Positions 1 through 6,997 are shown, counted from the stretch's first letter. The stretch: 8,268 bases of DNA from an uncultured Roseburia sp. (GCA_900548205.1 URJS01000088.1:1-8268), one strand, 5' to 3'. The notes: generated by a model from the sequence alone, not told the origin. Made by a program: numbers and translations.

Positions 1-57
1 CATTGCAGCAAGCGCGTCCGCATAGCTGCCGCAGCAGATTTCGGTCTGTATTTGCAT
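1..57 (-). CDS. cutC: Probable CutC-family protein, N-terminal fragment (cut by left edge)
   Basis: Nineteen codons are visible, beginning MQIQTEICCGSYADALAAM and open to the window edge. The early 'EICCGS..DALAA' block matches the first strand and helix of CutC-family TIM-barrel proteins (classically 'copper homeostasis protein CutC'), where E-[IV]-C-C-x-S is the N-terminal signature. The ATG shares one base with the ptsH stop (TAATG, 55-59), so translation is probably coupled to ptsH. No strong separate ribosome binding site is seen, only GAAGAG-like purines inside the end of ptsH. The family's biochemical role is debated: a copper link was proposed in E. coli, but the activity is not established. 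The assignment rests on about 14 informative residues, so it is probable rather than certain. The remaining roughly 200 codons lie to the left. Confidence 0.62.
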   Translation of the reverse strand, partial: MQIQTEICCGSYADALAAM

Positions 58-314
58 TACAGCTGCTCTTCAAAAAACTTCTTGAAGGCTTCGATCGCCG
101 CATCCTCATCCGGACCATCCGCAGTCACGGTTACCTGATTGCCGCATTTTACGCCAAGCGCCATAATTGCCATCAATCTGCTGACGTCAACCTCTTTGTC
201 ATCCTTTTTCAAAAGAATCTTACTCTGGAAATTCTTTGCCTCCTTTGCGAGCAGACCTGCTGGTCTTGCGTGGATACCGAGTGCGTCCTTTACAACATAA
301 TTAAATGATTTCAT
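57..314 (-). CDS. ptsH: Phosphocarrier protein HPr
   Basis: This 85-residue cytoplasmic protein is normal HPr length. HPr accepts phosphate from Enzyme I on His15 and passes it to sugar-specific EIIA domains. The active-site block GIHARPAG has His at residue 15 and Arg at 17, exactly as in other HPrs. The regulatory region reads DVSRLMAIMALG at 43-54. Aligned without gaps to B. subtilis HPr (from memory), it has Ser45-Arg46 where the Firmicutes regulatory pair is Lys45-Ser46, so the canonical HPr-kinase target serine is absent. The start is supported by AGGAGGA six to seven bases upstream. The gene begins 19 nt after the ptsI stop and clearly shares its transcript, but the order ptsI-ptsH is the reverse of the textbook ptsH-ptsI. 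The stop overlaps the start of the next gene (probable cutC). Confidence 0.95.
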   Translation of the reverse strand: MKSFNYVVKDALGIHARPAGLLAKEAKNFQSKILLKKDDKEVDVSRLMAIMALGVKCGNQVTVTADGPDEDAAIEAFKKFFEEQL

Positions 315-333
315 TGCTGTTCCTCCTTTTTTA

Positions 334-1944
334 TTATGCTTCTAAAATACCTTTGCGGATCGGCAGTATCATGCCGGGCGCTACAGACAGCTCGTCAATC
401 CCCATCTCAACAAAGGTCTTTGTCAGCGCAGTATCTGCGCCAAGCTCTCCGCAGATGCCTGCCCAGATACATGCCTGATGAGCGGCATTGATCACCAACT
501 GTATCATTTTAAGCACTGCCGGATGGTGTGCGTCGTAATAGCGGTCCAGCTTATTATTCTGCCGGTCGATCGCTAGGGTATACTGTGTCAAGTCATTTGT
601 GCCGATGCTAAAGAAGTCAACCTCTTTTGCAAGCTCCTCCGCAATCATGACAGCCGCCGGGGTCTCGATCATGATCCCAAGCTCAATCTCTCCGTATGGG
701 ATCCCCTGTCCGTCCAACTCCTCGCGAACCTCCGCCATGATCTTCTTCACCTCAGCAACCTCCCACACTGAGGCGATCATCGGTATCATCACGGCAAGCC
801 TTCCATATGCGCTTGCACGATAGAGCGCCCGCAGCTGTGTGCGGAAAATATCCTGACGGTCCAGACAGATGCGGACGGCACGGTAGCCAAGCGCCGGATT
901 TTCCTCCGCGTCCAGCTGAAAATAATCAATCTTCTTATCTGCACCAATATCAAGCGTACGGATAATGACTCTCTTGCCCGCCATCATCTCAAGAACGCGG
1001 CGGTAAGCCAAAAACTGTTCCTCCTCGCTTGGGTAATCATCATTCTGTAAATATAAAAACTCACTGCGGAATAAACCGATTCCCTCCGCATCATTTTCCA
1101 AAACAGCGGCAACGTCCGATACGCCGCCGATATTTGCATATAAATGGATTTTCTTGCCGCTTCTTGTGACAGTCTCTTTTCCCTTTAAGGTGGCAAGCAG
1201 CTTTCGCTGCTCCTTCTCTGCCTCAAGCAGCTTTTCATATTCTGCTCTCGTCTCATCATCGGGGTCTGCAATAAAAAGTCCCTGTCTGCCGTCTACGATC
1301 ACAAGCGTGCCGTCGGCAAGCTCGTCAGCAGGTGTGGCAACCAGCGCCGGAATGTTCATCATACGGGCAAGAATCGCCGTGTGGGAGTTGACCGAGCCCT
1401 CCCTCGTCACAAATGCAAGTACGGAAGAACGGTCAAGCTGGATCGTCTCACTCGGCGCAAGATCATCCGCCAGAATGACAGCCGGCTCTGCTCCATGCTC
1501 CGATGCTTCCTTTACACCGCACAAAATACGGATGACACGCTCAGAAATATCCTTAACGTCCGCAGAGCGTGCGCGCATATATTCATCATCCATTGCGGCG
1601 AACATTTCCGAAAAATTATCTCCTGTCGTTGCAACGGCATACTCGGCGTTCACCTGCTGATTCGTGATCATATGTGTGATGGAATCGCAGTAATCCGCAT
1701 CGTCCAGCATCATCTGATGGACCTCAAAAATTGCCGCGTGCTCCTCGCCCACCTGCGGGAGTGCTTTTTCATAGAGCGACTGAAGCTCCTGCAAGGCGCA
1801 TGCTTTTGCTTGCGTAAAGCGGGCGAGCTCCTGCTCCGTGTCCTCCACTCTGGTCCTGCGCACCATCTGATGCGTGCCGCCGATCGAACGGACAGGACCG
1901 ATTGCAATTCCGCCAAACGCGATTTTTCCCTGAACCTGTTTCAT
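334..1944 (-). CDS. ptsI: PTS Enzyme I (phosphoenolpyruvate-protein phosphotransferase)
   Basis: Cytoplasmic Enzyme I takes phosphate from PEP onto a histidine and transfers it to HPr, the first step of PTS sugar uptake. The 536-residue product shows the N-terminal HPr-binding region, then the swivel-domain site GSVNSHTAILAR with catalytic His188. The C-terminal PEP-binding barrel shows FRSEF (Arg293), IRTLDIGADK (Arg329), GIMIETPAA (Glu427), FFSIGTNDLTQY (Asp451) and GICGE (Cys498). These match the order of the E. coli catalytic residues. The protein ends 38 residues after the Cys, about 35 short of the E. coli C-terminus, with a clean TAA followed by the ptsH ribosome binding site. The chosen ATG (1942-1944) has AGAGGGGA six bases upstream and starts MKQVQGKIAFGG, like the family. 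A TTG ten codons earlier (1974) lies in the repeat and lacks a ribosome binding site. Confidence 0.96.
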   Translation of the reverse strand: MKQVQGKIAFGGIAIGPVRSIGGTHQMVRRTRVEDTEQELARFTQAKACALQELQSLYEKALPQVGEEHAAIFEVHQMMLDDADYCDSITHMITNQQVNAEYAVATTGDNFSEMFAAMDDEYMRARSADVKDISERVIRILCGVKEASEHGAEPAVILADDLAPSETIQLDRSSVLAFVTREGSVNSHTAILARMMNIPALVATPADELADGTLVIVDGRQGLFIADPDDETRAEYEKLLEAEKEQRKLLATLKGKETVTRSGKKIHLYANIGGVSDVAAVLENDAEGIGLFRSEFLYLQNDDYPSEEEQFLAYRRVLEMMAGKRVIIRTLDIGADKKIDYFQLDAEENPALGYRAVRICLDRQDIFRTQLRALYRASAYGRLAVMIPMIASVWEVAEVKKIMAEVREELDGQGIPYGEIELGIMIETPAAVMIAEELAKEVDFFSIGTNDLTQYTLAIDRQNNKLDRYYDAHHPAVLKMIQLVINAAHQACIWAGICGELGADTALTKTFVEMGIDELSVAPGMILPIRKGILEA

Positions 1945-1970
1945 AACATGTCCCCTCTCTAGCTGATTTT

Positions 1971-2013
1971 TCAAACAACGAGCGACACGCTTCGCGAGCC
2001 GCTCTTATGTCAA
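1971..2013 (-). repeat. 43-bp leader repeat, copy 1 (ptsI leader)
   Basis: This stretch is identical over 43 bases to 6679-6721, in the same orientation. Read on the minus strand it starts TTGACATAAGAGCGG and ends GTTGTTTGA. A 25-base core (1980-2004) folds in the minus-strand RNA: 2004-1998 pairs with 1986-1980 (one G-U pair), followed by a U-U mismatch (1997/1987), then 1996-1994 pairs with 1990-1988 around a GAA loop (1993-1991). The same core on the plus strand has an A-C mismatch where the G-U pair is, so the transcribed strand folds better. The copy starts two bases after the U-tract of the ptsI leader terminator and ends 26 nt before the ptsI start. I do not recognise a named family. 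Confidence 0.9.
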
Positions 2014-2015
2014 GC

Positions 2016-2063
2016 AAAAACCGGAAAGCAAAATACAGCCGACAGCCTGTCCTTTTCCGGTTT
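2016..2063 (-). terminator. Intrinsic terminator in the ptsI leader (candidate attenuator)
   Basis: In the minus-strand RNA, 2063-2054 (AAACCGGAAA) pairs with 2027-2018 (UUUCCGGUUU), and the U-tract covers 2020-2016. The 26-nt loop contains a small GACAG/CUGUC self-complementary segment (2041-2051). It lies downstream of the strong promoter at 2110-2138, so it can stop transcripts started for ptsI as well as readthrough from queA. That placement suggests a regulated attenuator, or simply the end of the pheST-queA unit with ptsI reading through in part. I found no convincing competing antiterminator by eye. Confidence 0.68.
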
Positions 2064-2109
2064 CGCGCATCTATACACCTATCATGTAAGCTATTCTCTA
2101 AACGTCTCC

Positions 2110-2138
2110 ATTATAGATTTGATTCGGCTGTTTGTCAA
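2110..2138 (-). promoter_or_regulatory. Perfect-consensus vegetative promoter of ptsI-ptsH
   Basis: On the minus strand TTGACA (2138-2133) is followed by a 17-base spacer and TATAAT (2115-2110), an exact match to the housekeeping sigma consensus. Transcription would start near 2103-2105, giving a leader of about 160 nt before ptsI. The -35 box begins three bases after the queA stop codon. The intergenic stretch 1945-2141 therefore holds this promoter, the leader terminator, the 43-bp repeat and the ptsI ribosome binding site. Confidence 0.88.
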
Positions 2139-2141
2139 CCT

Positions 2142-3182
2142 TTATCTATCATGCAGATCGGTCAAAAGCATGGCATCCCCAAAGCTGAAAAACCGGTACC
2201 GCTCCTTTACCGCTTCCTTGTATGCGTTCAGCACATGCTCCCTTCCTGCAAGTGCGGATACAAGCATCACAAGCGTCGATTCCGGCAGATGAAAATTCGT
2301 GATGAGACAATCAACGACCTTAAACCGGTACCCCGGATAAATAAAAATTTCCGTCCACCCGCTCATCTCCCGCAGAAATCCATTTTCGTCAGCGGCTGCC
2401 TCCAGCGTGCGCGTACTTGTTGTCCCGACGGCGATCACACGATGGCCTTCCCTTTTCGCACGATTGATCTTATCCGCCTCGCTTTGCGAAATCCGGTAAA
2501 ATTCCGAATGCATATGGTGCTTTAAGACGTCTGTCTCCTTGACAGGACGGAAGGTGCCAAGTCCGACATGAAGCGTTACCTCCGCGATCTCAACGCCCAT
2601 GCCCCGCACCGCGCCAAGCAGCTCCGCCGTAAAATGAAGTCCTGCTGTCGGCGCAGCCGCCGAGCCGTCGTGCTTTGCATAAACCGTCTGATAGCGTGTC
2701 TTATCCTCCAGCTGATGCGTAATATAAGGCGGCAGAGGCATCTGTCCGAGTCTGTCTAAAATCTCCTCAAAGATCCCCTCATACTCAAACCGGATCAGCC
2801 GGTTGCCCTCCTCCACGATATCAATGACCTCTCCCGTCAAAATCCCCTCGCCAAAGCTCAGTCTCGCGCCCAGCCTGCATTTCTTTCCGGGCTTTACCAG
2901 CGTCTCCCACACGTCGTTTTCCATTCTCTTTAAGAGGAGGATCTCCACCTTTGCCTCTGTGCCCTCCTTGACACCATAGAGCCGCGCCGGAATGACCTTC
3001 GTGTTATTGATCACGAGACAATCGCCCGGTTTTAGATATTCTGTGATGTTTTTAAAAATCCTATGCTGTATTTCGCCTGTATTTTTATCGAGCACCATAA
3101 GTCTCGAAGCGGAGCGGTCGCGCAGAGGGTCCTGCGCGATAAGCTCCTGCGGAAGGTCATAATAAAAATCTTTTACATCCAT
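2142..3182 (-). CDS. queA: tRNA preQ1(34) S-adenosylmethionine ribosyltransferase-isomerase
   Basis: QueA transfers and isomerises the ribosyl part of S-adenosylmethionine onto preQ1 at the wobble base of tRNAs with GUN anticodons, making epoxyqueuosine. The 346-residue length is normal. Diagnostic blocks in order are: DFYYDLPQELIAQDPL (5-20), SASRLMVLD (24-32), CLVINNTKVIPARL (55-68), HDGSAAAPTAGLHFT (171-185), VTLHVGLGTFRPV (202-214), HSEFYRIS (225-232), GTTSTRTLE (253-261), TNFHLPESTLVMLVSALAG (295-313) and RFFSFGDAMLL (330-340). The ATG has GGGAG seven bases upstream and begins 15 nt after the pheT stop, so queA is the third gene of the T-box-controlled pheS-pheT-queA operon. No terminator is seen between its stop and the ptsI promoter. 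Confidence 0.97.
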   Translation of the reverse strand: MDVKDFYYDLPQELIAQDPLRDRSASRLMVLDKNTGEIQHRIFKNITEYLKPGDCLVINNTKVIPARLYGVKEGTEAKVEILLLKRMENDVWETLVKPGKKCRLGARLSFGEGILTGEVIDIVEEGNRLIRFEYEGIFEEILDRLGQMPLPPYITHQLEDKTRYQTVYAKHDGSAAAPTAGLHFTAELLGAVRGMGVEIAEVTLHVGLGTFRPVKETDVLKHHMHSEFYRISQSEADKINRAKREGHRVIAVGTTSTRTLEAAADENGFLREMSGWTEIFIYPGYRFKVVDCLITNFHLPESTLVMLVSALAGREHVLNAYKEAVKERYRFFSFGDAMLLTDLHDR

Positions 3183-3197
3183 GATTTTTCTCCCAAC

Positions 3198-5615
3198 TTA
3201 TTTGCGAAGCTCTGCGCCAAGCGCTTCCAGCGCCGCCACAATTTGATCCATAGCGCCTGTGATGTCAGCTTCCTCAAGATTGCGGTCCTTCGCCCGGAAG
3301 GATAAAGAATAGGCGATGGATTTACAGCCGTCCTGAATCTGGGAGCCCTCGTAGATGTCAAACAGCTCGTAGCGCTCCAACAGCTTTCCGCCCTTTGTAT
3401 CGAATACTTTTTCAATATCTCCGGCTAAAACAGTCTTTGGAACGATCATTGAGATGTCTCTTGAAGCGGCAGGAAATTTCGCGATCCCCTCATATTTATG
3501 GTCAAAGCCTGCGCGCGCTACAATTTCAGGCATATCAAGCACCGCGACATAAACGCGCTCTTTGATGGAATAATTTGCTGACACGACCGGATGTACCTCG
3601 CCAAGACAGCCGATGACCGTTCCGTCATAAATAACGTTTGCCTGACGTCCCGGATGAAGGAACGAAAGTCCTGCGTTCGGGTCATACTGCGGCTTTGCCG
3701 TCATACCAACCTTGCTTAAAAACTCCTCGATCACGCCCTTCATCGTGTAAAAATCTCCGTCGCCGTACATGCCAAGCGTAAACTGCATGCGCTCCGTCGG
3801 AAGCTCCGTGACAGGCGTCTGCTTCGGCAGATAAATATTTCCAAGCTCATAAAGACGGACGTTTTTATTCCTGCGGTTAAAATTTGTGGAAAGCGAGGTC
3901 AGCATACCATTTAGGGAAATCGTTCGCATAATGGAGAAATCCTCCCCCAGCGGATTCATGATCTCAACGGTCCGGCGCAGCGGTGAATCCTTCGGAAGCA
4001 GCAATTTATCAAATACCTTCGGGCTTTCAAAGGAATACGTCATTCCCTGTGAAAAGCCGCAGAACTCTGCAACCTCACGCGCTACACGCTCGATCCGAAG
4101 CTTGAACGAAAGCGTTCCCGTTGTCGCCTGACCGCTTGGAAGCGTTGTCGGAATCCTGTCATAGCCAAAGAAACGGGCAACCTCCTCCGCCAGATCAGCG
4201 CCGCATACAAGGTCCTGCCTCCATGAGGGGATGAGCACCTCATTTTTTTCTGCATCATAGGAAAGCGCAAGCCGTGTAAAATAGGAAAGCATCGTTTCCG
4301 GTGCAATCTCTGTTCCGAGCAGACGATTATATTTTTCCGGTTCAAACGGCAGCCGCCTTCCTTCGACCGGATCCGGGTAAACATCAATGACGCCGCCGAC
4401 TACCTCTCCGGCGCCAAGCTCCTCGATCAGCTGGCAGGCACGATCCATTGCAAGGATCGCATTGTTTGGGTCTAAGCCCTTCTCAAACTTGGAGGAAGCA
4501 TCTGTCCGCAGACCGATCTTCTTGCTGGAAAGACGGATATTGGTACCGTCAAAGCATGCAGCCTCAAACAGCATCGTACTTACGCTGTCCGTGATCATGG
4601 AATTCTCGCCGCCCATAATACCGGCAATTCCAATCGGCTTTTTGCCGTCGCAGATCATTAAGACAGAATCATCAAGCACGCGCTCCTGACCGTCTAATGT
4701 CACGAATTTCTCACCGTTTGACGCGCGTCTTACAACAATCTCACCGCCCTCAATCGTGGCGAGGTCATACGCGTGCATCGGCTGTCCGTACTCCTCCATG
4801 ACATAATTTGTAATATCGACAATATTATTGATCGGACGGATGCCCTGCGCCCGCAGCCGCTGCTGCATCCATTCCGGCGAAGGCGCGAGCCTGATATTTT
4901 TTACTGCCCTTGCCGTATATCTGGAGCAGAGCGCAGAATCCTCCACCGACACCTTGATATAGCTGTGCACATCCTCATCATTTCCCGTCTCCGTCACAAT
5001 CGGCGGTACAAATTCCCTGCCGAAGGTCGCGGCAGCTTCTCTTGCAAGCCCGAGAATCGAAAAGCAGTCGACACGGTTCGAGGTGATCTCATACTCCACT
5101 ACCGTATCGTCCAGTCCCAGATAGCTTACCGCACTCTCGCCAACAGGCGCATCCTCCGGCAAAATGTAAAGACCGTTTTCCGGTGCAAGCGGAAACATGT
5201 CTCGGGTCGATCCAAGCTCCTCGATCGAGCACATCATTCCGTTTGATTCCACACCGCGCAGCTTTCCTTTTTTGATCTTGACGCCGCCCTCTGTTTTGCT
5301 TCCGTCGTGGCCGCCGGCAACCCTGCCTCCGTCCAAAACGACAGGCACCTTGCAGCCTTCCGTGACGTTTGGCGCACCGGTGACAATTTGAATTGTTTCC
5401 GTACCGATGTCAACCTGACAGATCACAAGCTTATCTGCATCGGGATGACGCTCGATGCTTTTCACCTGACCGATCACGATTTTTTCCAGATCGGCGTCCA
5501 TACAGGTATATCCTTCGACCTTTGAGCCGGATAATGTCATCGCATCTCTGTATTCCTGCGGGGTTACGGTAAGCTCCGGCACGAAATCCCTGATCCATTT
5601 TAATGATGTATTCAT
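3198..5615 (-). CDS. pheT: Phenylalanine-tRNA ligase, beta subunit
   Basis: This is the beta subunit of the cytoplasmic (alpha-beta)2 phenylalanyl-tRNA synthetase. It contributes tRNA binding and editing of mis-charged tRNA-Phe. The 805 residues are typical of the full-length bacterial form. Visible domains are: an N-terminal EMAP-like OB-fold tRNA-binding domain (about 40-150, including IGQVKSIERHPDADKLVICQ and KLRGVESNGMMCS), the B3/B4 editing region starting near EITSNRVDCFSILGLAREAA, the B5 domain ending around SWRQDLVCGADLAEEVARFF, a catalytic-like core, and a C-terminal ferredoxin-fold anticodon-binding domain from about residue 709 (KFPAASRDIS onward). AGGAGGG lies about eight bases before the ATG, which follows the pheS stop by 22 nt. 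No frameshift or truncation is seen. Confidence 0.98.
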   Translation of the reverse strand: MNTSLKWIRDFVPELTVTPQEYRDAMTLSGSKVEGYTCMDADLEKIVIGQVKSIERHPDADKLVICQVDIGTETIQIVTGAPNVTEGCKVPVVLDGGRVAGGHDGSKTEGGVKIKKGKLRGVESNGMMCSIEELGSTRDMFPLAPENGLYILPEDAPVGESAVSYLGLDDTVVEYEITSNRVDCFSILGLAREAAATFGREFVPPIVTETGNDEDVHSYIKVSVEDSALCSRYTARAVKNIRLAPSPEWMQQRLRAQGIRPINNIVDITNYVMEEYGQPMHAYDLATIEGGEIVVRRASNGEKFVTLDGQERVLDDSVLMICDGKKPIGIAGIMGGENSMITDSVSTMLFEAACFDGTNIRLSSKKIGLRTDASSKFEKGLDPNNAILAMDRACQLIEELGAGEVVGGVIDVYPDPVEGRRLPFEPEKYNRLLGTEIAPETMLSYFTRLALSYDAEKNEVLIPSWRQDLVCGADLAEEVARFFGYDRIPTTLPSGQATTGTLSFKLRIERVAREVAEFCGFSQGMTYSFESPKVFDKLLLPKDSPLRRTVEIMNPLGEDFSIMRTISLNGMLTSLSTNFNRRNKNVRLYELGNIYLPKQTPVTELPTERMQFTLGMYGDGDFYTMKGVIEEFLSKVGMTAKPQYDPNAGLSFLHPGRQANVIYDGTVIGCLGEVHPVVSANYSIKERVYVAVLDMPEIVARAGFDHKYEGIAKFPAASRDISMIVPKTVLAGDIEKVFDTKGGKLLERYELFDIYEGSQIQDGCKSIAYSLSFRAKDRNLEEADITGAMDQIVAALEALGAELRK

Positions 5616-5637
5616 ATTATTTTCCCTCCTAAAACTC

Positions 5638-6657
5638 TTAAAACTGTTCTAAGAATCTCTGATCATTCTCATACAGCAGACGCATATCATCGATCTCATA
5701 CTTTAACAATGCGATACGCTCAAGTCCCATACCAAAGGCGAAGCCTGAATATTCCTCCGGATCAATGCCGCTCATCCTTAAGACGCGCGGGTGCACCATA
5801 CCGCAGCCCAAAATTTCGATCCAGCCCTCTCCCTTGCAGAACCGGCAGCCCTTTCCGCCGCATTTAAAGCAGGTGACATCCATCTCTGCGGACGGCTCTG
5901 TAAACGGAAAATGATGCGGCCGGAATTTTACCTTTGTAGTTTCTCCAAACAACTCCTTTGCAAACTCCGCCAGTGTTCCCTTTAAATCCGCGAACGTGAT
6001 GTGTTTGTCGATCACAAGTCCCTCCACCTGATGAAAGGACGGGGAATGTGTGGCATCCACCTCATCCGAACGGAACACACGCCCCGGCGCAAGCATACGG
6101 ATCGGCAGCCTTCCTTTTTCCATCTCACGAACCTGAACCGGAGAGGTCTGTGTCCGCAGCACGATTTTTTCATTGATATAGAAGGTATCCTGCTCATCCT
6201 TTGCCGGATGATCTGCCGGTATGTTTAACGCCTCAAAATTATAGTAGTCGTACTCTACCTCGGGTCCTTCCACTACCTCATAGCCCATCCCCGTAAAAAT
6301 GCGCTCTACCTCCTCCAGTGCGATCGTGTTCGGATGGCGGTGTCCGACCTGATTCTTCTTTGCCGGAAGCGTCACATCAATGACTTCCTCTTTTAACCTG
6401 ATTGAAAGCGCCTCTGCCTCAAGCTTCGCCTTCGTCTCCTCAAGCATCTGCTCGATGCTCTCCCTCGTCTCATTGACAAGCTGCCCTACCAGCGGACGAT
6501 CCTCTGGACTTACGTCCTTCATACTCTTTAATAGCGCCGTTAATGCACCTTTTTTGCCGAGTATGGCGACACGGACATCATTGAGTGTACTCAGATCCTT
6601 GGATTCGCTGATCTGACGCATGGCATCTTCCTTAATTTTTTGAAGTTTTTCTTTCAT
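5638..6657 (-). CDS. pheS: Phenylalanine-tRNA ligase, alpha subunit
   Basis: This is the catalytic subunit that activates phenylalanine and charges tRNA-Phe. From the start used here it has 339 residues: an N-terminal coiled-coil arm (about 1-85), then the class II core. Motif 1 lies around GHRHPNTIALEEVERIF, motif 2 is GRVFRSDEVDATHSPSFHQVEG, and motif 3 is the C-terminal GFAFGMGLERIALL. A CFKCGGKGCRFC cluster near residues 263-274 could bind metal. Two in-frame ATGs exist, at 6663 and 6657. GGAGG at 6668-6664 touches the first but is six bases from the second, and MKEKLQKIK aligns with the usual N-terminus, so 6657 is preferred. An AGGGAG at 6677-6672 could still serve 6663, which would add two residues. 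It is the first gene of the T-box operon. Confidence 0.97.
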   Translation of the reverse strand: MKEKLQKIKEDAMRQISESKDLSTLNDVRVAILGKKGALTALLKSMKDVSPEDRPLVGQLVNETRESIEQMLEETKAKLEAEALSIRLKEEVIDVTLPAKKNQVGHRHPNTIALEEVERIFTGMGYEVVEGPEVEYDYYNFEALNIPADHPAKDEQDTFYINEKIVLRTQTSPVQVREMEKGRLPIRMLAPGRVFRSDEVDATHSPSFHQVEGLVIDKHITFADLKGTLAEFAKELFGETTKVKFRPHHFPFTEPSAEMDVTCFKCGGKGCRFCKGEGWIEILGCGMVHPRVLRMSGIDPEEYSGFAFGMGLERIALLKYEIDDMRLLYENDQRFLEQF

Positions 6658-6678
6658 ATTCATCCTCCATTCTCCCTA

Positions 6679-6721
6679 TCAAACAACGAGCGACACGCTT
6701 CGCGAGCCGCTCTTATGTCAA
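6679..6721 (-). repeat. 43-bp leader repeat, copy 2 (pheS leader)
   Basis: This is a perfect copy of 1971-2013, 4708 bp away in the same orientation. The hairpin core is 6688-6712 with the GAA loop at 6701-6699. It starts one base after the seven-U tract of the T-box terminator and ends 21 nt before the preferred pheS start. It will therefore be transcribed only when the T-box reads through, and will sit at the 5' side of the pheS ribosome binding site. No coding sequence or -10 box is seen inside it. Confidence 0.9.
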
Positions 6722-6722
6722 C

Positions 6723-6769
6723 AAAAAAACGCGAAACCATCCGTCTTACTAGGGACGAATGATTCCGCG
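6723..6769 (-). terminator. T-box intrinsic terminator
   Basis: In the minus-strand RNA, 6769-6754 pairs with 6745-6730 as an unbroken 16-bp stem containing a few G-U pairs. It has an eight-base loop (6753-6746) and a run of seven U (6729-6723). Its 5' arm reuses the CGCGG end of the T-box sequence, so the terminator and the antiterminator cannot form together. That is the standard T-box switch. Confidence 0.95.
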
Positions 6770-6997
6770 GTACCACCCTGATTCTTTCCGGTCATAAAAT
6801 GTGCATGACCTTTTAAAAAGCACTCCTATGCGTAACGTGCATCAACGTCATCCGCTACTGCTGTTCACGGATGCAGCTCCTGTGCGAACTTCGATTCCTA
6901 CCTTGCCTTAAGCGGGCTTGCAGCCGATGACCCGCTCTCTCTGAAAGGGATATAGTGCTCTATGGGGAACTCCCCCACACATTCTCTGCCTTTTTCT

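Noticed and set aside
1154..1962. Long plus-strand open frames of 168 and 193 codons opposite ptsI
   Set aside because: They lie entirely antisense to a well-supported ptsI, have no ribosome binding site or recognisable motif, and overlap each other. They are shadows of the real coding frame.
1945..1974. Earlier TTG start for ptsI at 1974
   Set aside because: It lies in the 43-bp repeat with no ribosome binding site. The ATG at 1944 has AGAGGGGA at ideal spacing and aligns with the family N-terminus.
2008..2013. TTGACA at the start of the 43-bp repeat as a -35 box
   Set aside because: The bases 17-18 positions downstream in both copies are GC-rich (GCGTGT, CGTGTC) and do not resemble a -10 box, so a promoter is not supported.
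2054..2103. A LicT/GlcT-type RAT antiterminator site in the ptsI leader
   Set aside because: A GGT...AACC pairing can be drawn, but the conserved RAT internal sequence is not present, so it is not reported as a feature.
1971..6721. The two 43-bp copies as remnants of a CRISPR array
   Set aside because: There are only two copies, 4.7 kb apart, with genes between them and no spacer periodicity or cas genes.
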